This document shows positions 61,469 through 64,000 of a stretch of DNA of 64,000 nt, in pieces; position 1 is the first letter of the stretch, and each line of letters begins with the position of its first letter. The stretch lies in assembly GCF_001693485.1 (NCBI RefSeq), contig NZ_MAXC01000016.1, positions 1 through 64,000 of the forward strand, written 5' to 3'. Below the pieces are notes generated by a model. The model was given only the letters and a program-made list of their open reading frames with translations. It was not told the origin of the DNA and did no database searches. The translations under genes were made by a program, and so were the position numbers. This stretch comes from Bradyrhizobium sp. LMTR 3 (GTDB lineage Bacteria > Pseudomonadota > Alphaproteobacteria > Rhizobiales > Xanthobacteraceae).

Positions 61469-62146
61469 ATGAATTCATTGAGCGATGGGCCCAGGGCGGA
61501 AGCCATCACGGTCGTGCTGGTCGAGGACGACGCGCCGACGCTTTGGCGGCTGCAGGACGCGCTCGCCAAGGCCGGATACCAGGTCAGGGCCGCCGGCACG
61601 CTCGCGGAAGCCCGCGCCTGTCTCGCGCAAGGCGCGCCAAAGGTGTTGCTGACCGATCTTCAGTTGCCGGATGGCCATGGCGTCGACCTGATCCGCGAGA
61701 CCCGCCGGCGTTTTCCCGATACCGAGATCATGGTGATCTCGATCCTCGGCGACGAGGAAAGCGTGATTTCGGCGATCACCGTCGGCGCGACAGGCTATCT
61801 GCTCAAGGACGCATTCCCGACCGACATCGCCGCTACCGTGCGCGACCTCGTCGCCGGCCACTCGCCGATCTCGGCCTCGATCGCGCGTTTCATCGTGCGC
61901 CGGACCCAGAGCACGCCGGAGCCGCCGCCCGGCCCAGTACTCAACACCACCAAACTGACGCCGCGCGAAATCGACATTCTCTGGGGCATCGCCAAGGGCT
62001 TCAGCTACGCCGAGATCGCCAGCCATCTCGGCCTGTCGCGGCAAACCGTGCCCGGGCATATCAAGAGCATCTATCGCAAGCTCGAGGTCCATACCCGGGG
62101 CGAGGCGGTATTCGAGGCGGTCCAGCAGGGCTTGATCAAGTTGTGA
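61469..62146 (+). CDS. LuxR-family response regulator
   Basis: This 225-residue regulator has a receiver domain with VEDD, phospho-acceptor Asp63 (VLLTDLQLPDG) and the late lysine in YLLKDAFP, followed by a LuxR HTH (LTPREIDILWGIAKGFSYAEIASHLGLS). Start 61469 has CGGAG upstream; the frame extends to 61391. Its stop overlaps the kinase start as GTGA, so the two form one unit. Confidence 0.92.
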   Translation: MNSLSDGPRAEAITVVLVEDDAPTLWRLQDALAKAGYQVRAAGTLAEARACLAQGAPKVLLTDLQLPDGHGVDLIRETRRRFPDTEIMVISILGDEESVISAITVGATGYLLKDAFPTDIAATVRDLVAGHSPISASIARFIVRRTQSTPEPPPGPVLNTTKLTPREIDILWGIAKGFSYAEIASHLGLSRQTVPGHIKSIYRKLEVHTRGEAVFEAVQQGLIKL

Positions 62147-64000
62147 ACGATCACGGCGACGACGTGCAACCGGAGCTGCCCGGCCGCGCGCGGCGTCGGC
62201 TGCGATCGTCCCGTCTCATCCAGTATCTGCTGCTGCAGGCCGTGATCGCCGTCGCCGGCGTCGCGGTGCTTCTACAATCGCTGCCCGGACCTCCCGCGCA
62301 GTATCAGGTGACGGCCTTTCAGCTCACCGAAGCCGGCGCCGAGCGGGCGGTGACGCTGCCGTACTTCTCCCCGTTGCGGAATGCGATGAACGATCCGCCC
62401 CGCTTCAGGGGACACTTCGTCCGCCCGGCCGGCGAGGCCTCGCGGGCCTGGTCGGTGTTCCTGCCGCGCTTCACCAACGGCGTCGAGGTTACCGTCAACG
62501 ATGTCGTGATCCTCGACAGCCGGCGCGATCCTGCCGCCAACCGCCCCGACCGCAACACGCCGGCGATTGCCGTGATCCCCGCTTCGGTGCTGCGCGATGG
62601 CGACAACGCCATCTCGATCCGGCTGTTCATCTGGGGTCCGATCACGGGCTTTCTCGATCGCATCTGGGTCGGCCCGGACGAAGCGTTGCGCCCGACCTAC
62701 AATCTCAGAACGCTGGTGTTCGTGACATTGCCGGTGGTGTTCTCATCCTGGCAGGCGATTCTGGCTGTCATTCTCGGCATCATGTGGGTGATGCGTCGCC
62801 ACGAGCCGGCCTACGGCGTTCTCGCGGCGGCGATGGCCGTGGGTGTCGGCCAGGCGTTCCTGCAAACGCCGATGGGGGAGACGCCGTTTTCCAGGTTCAA
62901 TGTGATCCTGATTTCCTCCGCGCCGATCGAAAGCGCACTGGTGCTGGTCTTTGCGCTGCTGCTTTCGGGCTGGAAGTGGCAGCGCTACGCCTGGATCATC
63001 TTCATTCCGGGCATCGCATTGGCGCTGGCCGGCCTGTTCGGAAATCAGGCGCTGGTGCGCGCCCTCTTCCTGATTCTCGCCGTACCCATGGTCGGTATCT
63101 CCCTTCTCATTATGGCCGTCGTTACCGCGCGATCGGCGCTGCAACGGCAGAACGTCGCGAGCTTCCTGCTCGGCTGTGCGGTCACCATCATGCTGACCTG
63201 CTGGATCGTCGACCTGCTCTCGGTGTTTCAGATGATGCCCAACCGCATCTTCACCGCGCGGCTGTCCTATTCGGCGATGCTGGTCGCGATCGGCGCGGGG
63301 CTCACCTGGCGGTTCGCCCGGGCGCTGAACCAGGTCGACGGCTTTGCCGGCCGCCTCGTCACCCAGGTGCGCGAGGCGGAGGAGAAGCTGAAGGCCAGTT
63401 TCGCCCGCGAGGAGGAGCGCGCCCGCGCCGCGGCGCTGGCGCGGGAACGCACGCGCCTGATGCGCGACCTGCATGACGGGCTCGGCGGCCAGCTCGTCAG
63501 CATCGTGGCCTTGAGCGAACGCGGCAATGGCAGCGCGGGGATCGGCGATGCGGCCCGCGCGGCACTGAAGGATTTGCGCCTCGTCATCGACTCCATGGAC
63601 GACATCGGCGGCGATCTGATGCTGGCGCTGGGCTCCTGGCGCGAACGCGCCATGGCGCAGCTTCGTCCGCATGACATCGCGCTGGACTGGCGCGCGGTCA
63701 CGGCGCAGGGCCTGCCGGTTCATCCCGAACTGCGGCCGTGGCACGTCATCCAGATCGTGCGGCTGTTGGATGAAGCGGTGACCAATGCGGTCAAGCACGC
63801 CGAGGCGCGGCGCATTACGGTGAGGATCGAGACGCTTGCGGGCGCCGACGGCCTCAAGCGCGGCTGCATCACCGTCGAGGATGACGGCAAGGGGTTCGAG
63901 ATCACGCCTGACGGCGGAGCCGCAGGAGCCGCGAAAGCGGCGCGCGGCCTGCGCAACATGCGAAGCCGCGCCGCGCGCTGCGGCGCGGAGCTGGAACTGA
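62143..64000 (+). CDS. Membrane sensor histidine kinase, cut by window end
   Basis: The gene starts with GTG at 62143, overlapping the response regulator stop by four bases, and is open to the window edge (at least 619 residues). The translated part has an N-terminal membrane segment (about nt 62215-62280), an extracytoplasmic domain (to about 62700), then a multi-span region (about 62710-63330) like 7TMR-type sensors. A coiled coil and a HisKA_3 domain follow, with the phospho-His in RDLHDGLGGQL (about 63462-63495) and the ATPase motifs DEAVTNAVKHA and VEDDGKGFE. The C-terminus is missing. Confidence 0.9.
   Translation, partial: MNDHGDDVQPELPGRARRRLRSSRLIQYLLLQAVIAVAGVAVLLQSLPGPPAQYQVTAFQLTEAGAERAVTLPYFSPLRNAMNDPPRFRGHFVRPAGEASRAWSVFLPRFTNGVEVTVNDVVILDSRRDPAANRPDRNTPAIAVIPASVLRDGDNAISIRLFIWGPITGFLDRIWVGPDEALRPTYNLRTLVFVTLPVVFSSWQAILAVILGIMWVMRRHEPAYGVLAAAMAVGVGQAFLQTPMGETPFSRFNVILISSAPIESALVLVFALLLSGWKWQRYAWIIFIPGIALALAGLFGNQALVRALFLILAVPMVGISLLIMAVVTARSALQRQNVASFLLGCAVTIMLTCWIVDLLSVFQMMPNRIFTARLSYSAMLVAIGAGLTWRFARALNQVDGFAGRLVTQVREAEEKLKASFAREEERARAAALARERTRLMRDLHDGLGGQLVSIVALSERGNGSAGIGDAARAALKDLRLVIDSMDDIGGDLMLALGSWRERAMAQLRPHDIALDWRAVTAQGLPVHPELRPWHVIQIVRLLDEAVTNAVKHAEARRITVRIETLAGADGLKRGCITVEDDGKGFEITPDGGAAGAAKAARGLRNMRSRAARCGAELEL

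Overview
The window reads as a chromosomal segment of a high-GC alphaproteobacterium, most likely Bradyrhizobium or a close relative in the Nitrobacteraceae. Three things support this. The order etfB-etfA-hbdA matches the arrangement known from Bradyrhizobium. Several palindromic intergenic repeats have sequences typical of that genus (154-270, 7866-7985, 35528-35728, 36315-36408, 56637-56685). Many proteins (HNH endonuclease, HIG1-type twin-membrane protein, MoxYX-like regulators, DUF2855, DUF2380) look like bradyrhizobial versions. There is no insertion sequence, integrase, prophage or CRISPR array. Apart from one stretch with lower-GC codon use (the Fic module near 25.5-26.5 kb) the region looks native.

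Layout. 0-8 kb is housekeeping: electron-transfer flavoprotein, hydroxybutyryl-CoA dehydrogenase, corrinoid adenosyltransferase, YihY, a soluble hybrid kinase, GluQ and a DNA glycosylase. 8-13 kb is a LysR-controlled operon of nitronate monooxygenase, ABC solute-binding protein and acyl-CoA ligase. 13-14.2 kb holds a membrane-anchored protein with six collagen-like blocks separated by short helices. 14.4-24.4 kb mixes DUF2855, NTF2-like proteins, Lrp, an NTF2-FMO fusion, DUF2380, a MoxY/MoxX-like two-component pair, an NHL protein and LysR. 24.7-30.8 kb has HNH, the Fic pair, a second acyl-CoA ligase, a catalytically dead HtrA-like protein and an esterase. 30.9-37.2 kb has DsbA, TauE, a thioesterase/TetR divergon with two clear operators, AbrB, a repeat-rich gap, DsbB and tRNA-Leu(CAA). 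37.4-44.5 kb has cupin, pirin, LysR/isochorismatase, a large peptidoglycan-directed protein, a Tat-leader remnant and an NTF2/HxlR divergon. 44.5-54.5 kb has an oligopeptide-type binding protein, Kelch, CYTH-CHAD, MpaB, MFS, lytic transglycosylase and small secreted proteins. 54.5-59.1 kb is a tungstate/molybdate operon (tupB-tupC-tupA-modA plus a secreted protein) with a divergent HTH-PBP regulator. 59.1-64 kb has a methyltransferase, threonine ammonia-lyase and a second two-component pair whose kinase runs off the window.

How genes work together. The ETF genes and hbdA serve acyl-CoA oxidation, as do the two ligases and the thioesterase. DsbA and DsbB could form a periplasmic oxidation pair. 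The tup/mod genes supply oxyanions for molybdo- and tungstoenzymes and are probably read out by the adjacent regulator. The strongest candidates for something undescribed are the collagen/helix repeat protein, the pseudo-HtrA gene, the Fic gene with a partner lacking the usual inhibitory motif, the tup-mod operon with its one-component sensor, and the peptidoglycan-directed protein with repeated hydrophobic C-terminal segments. All calls come from reading the sequence; no database search was run.
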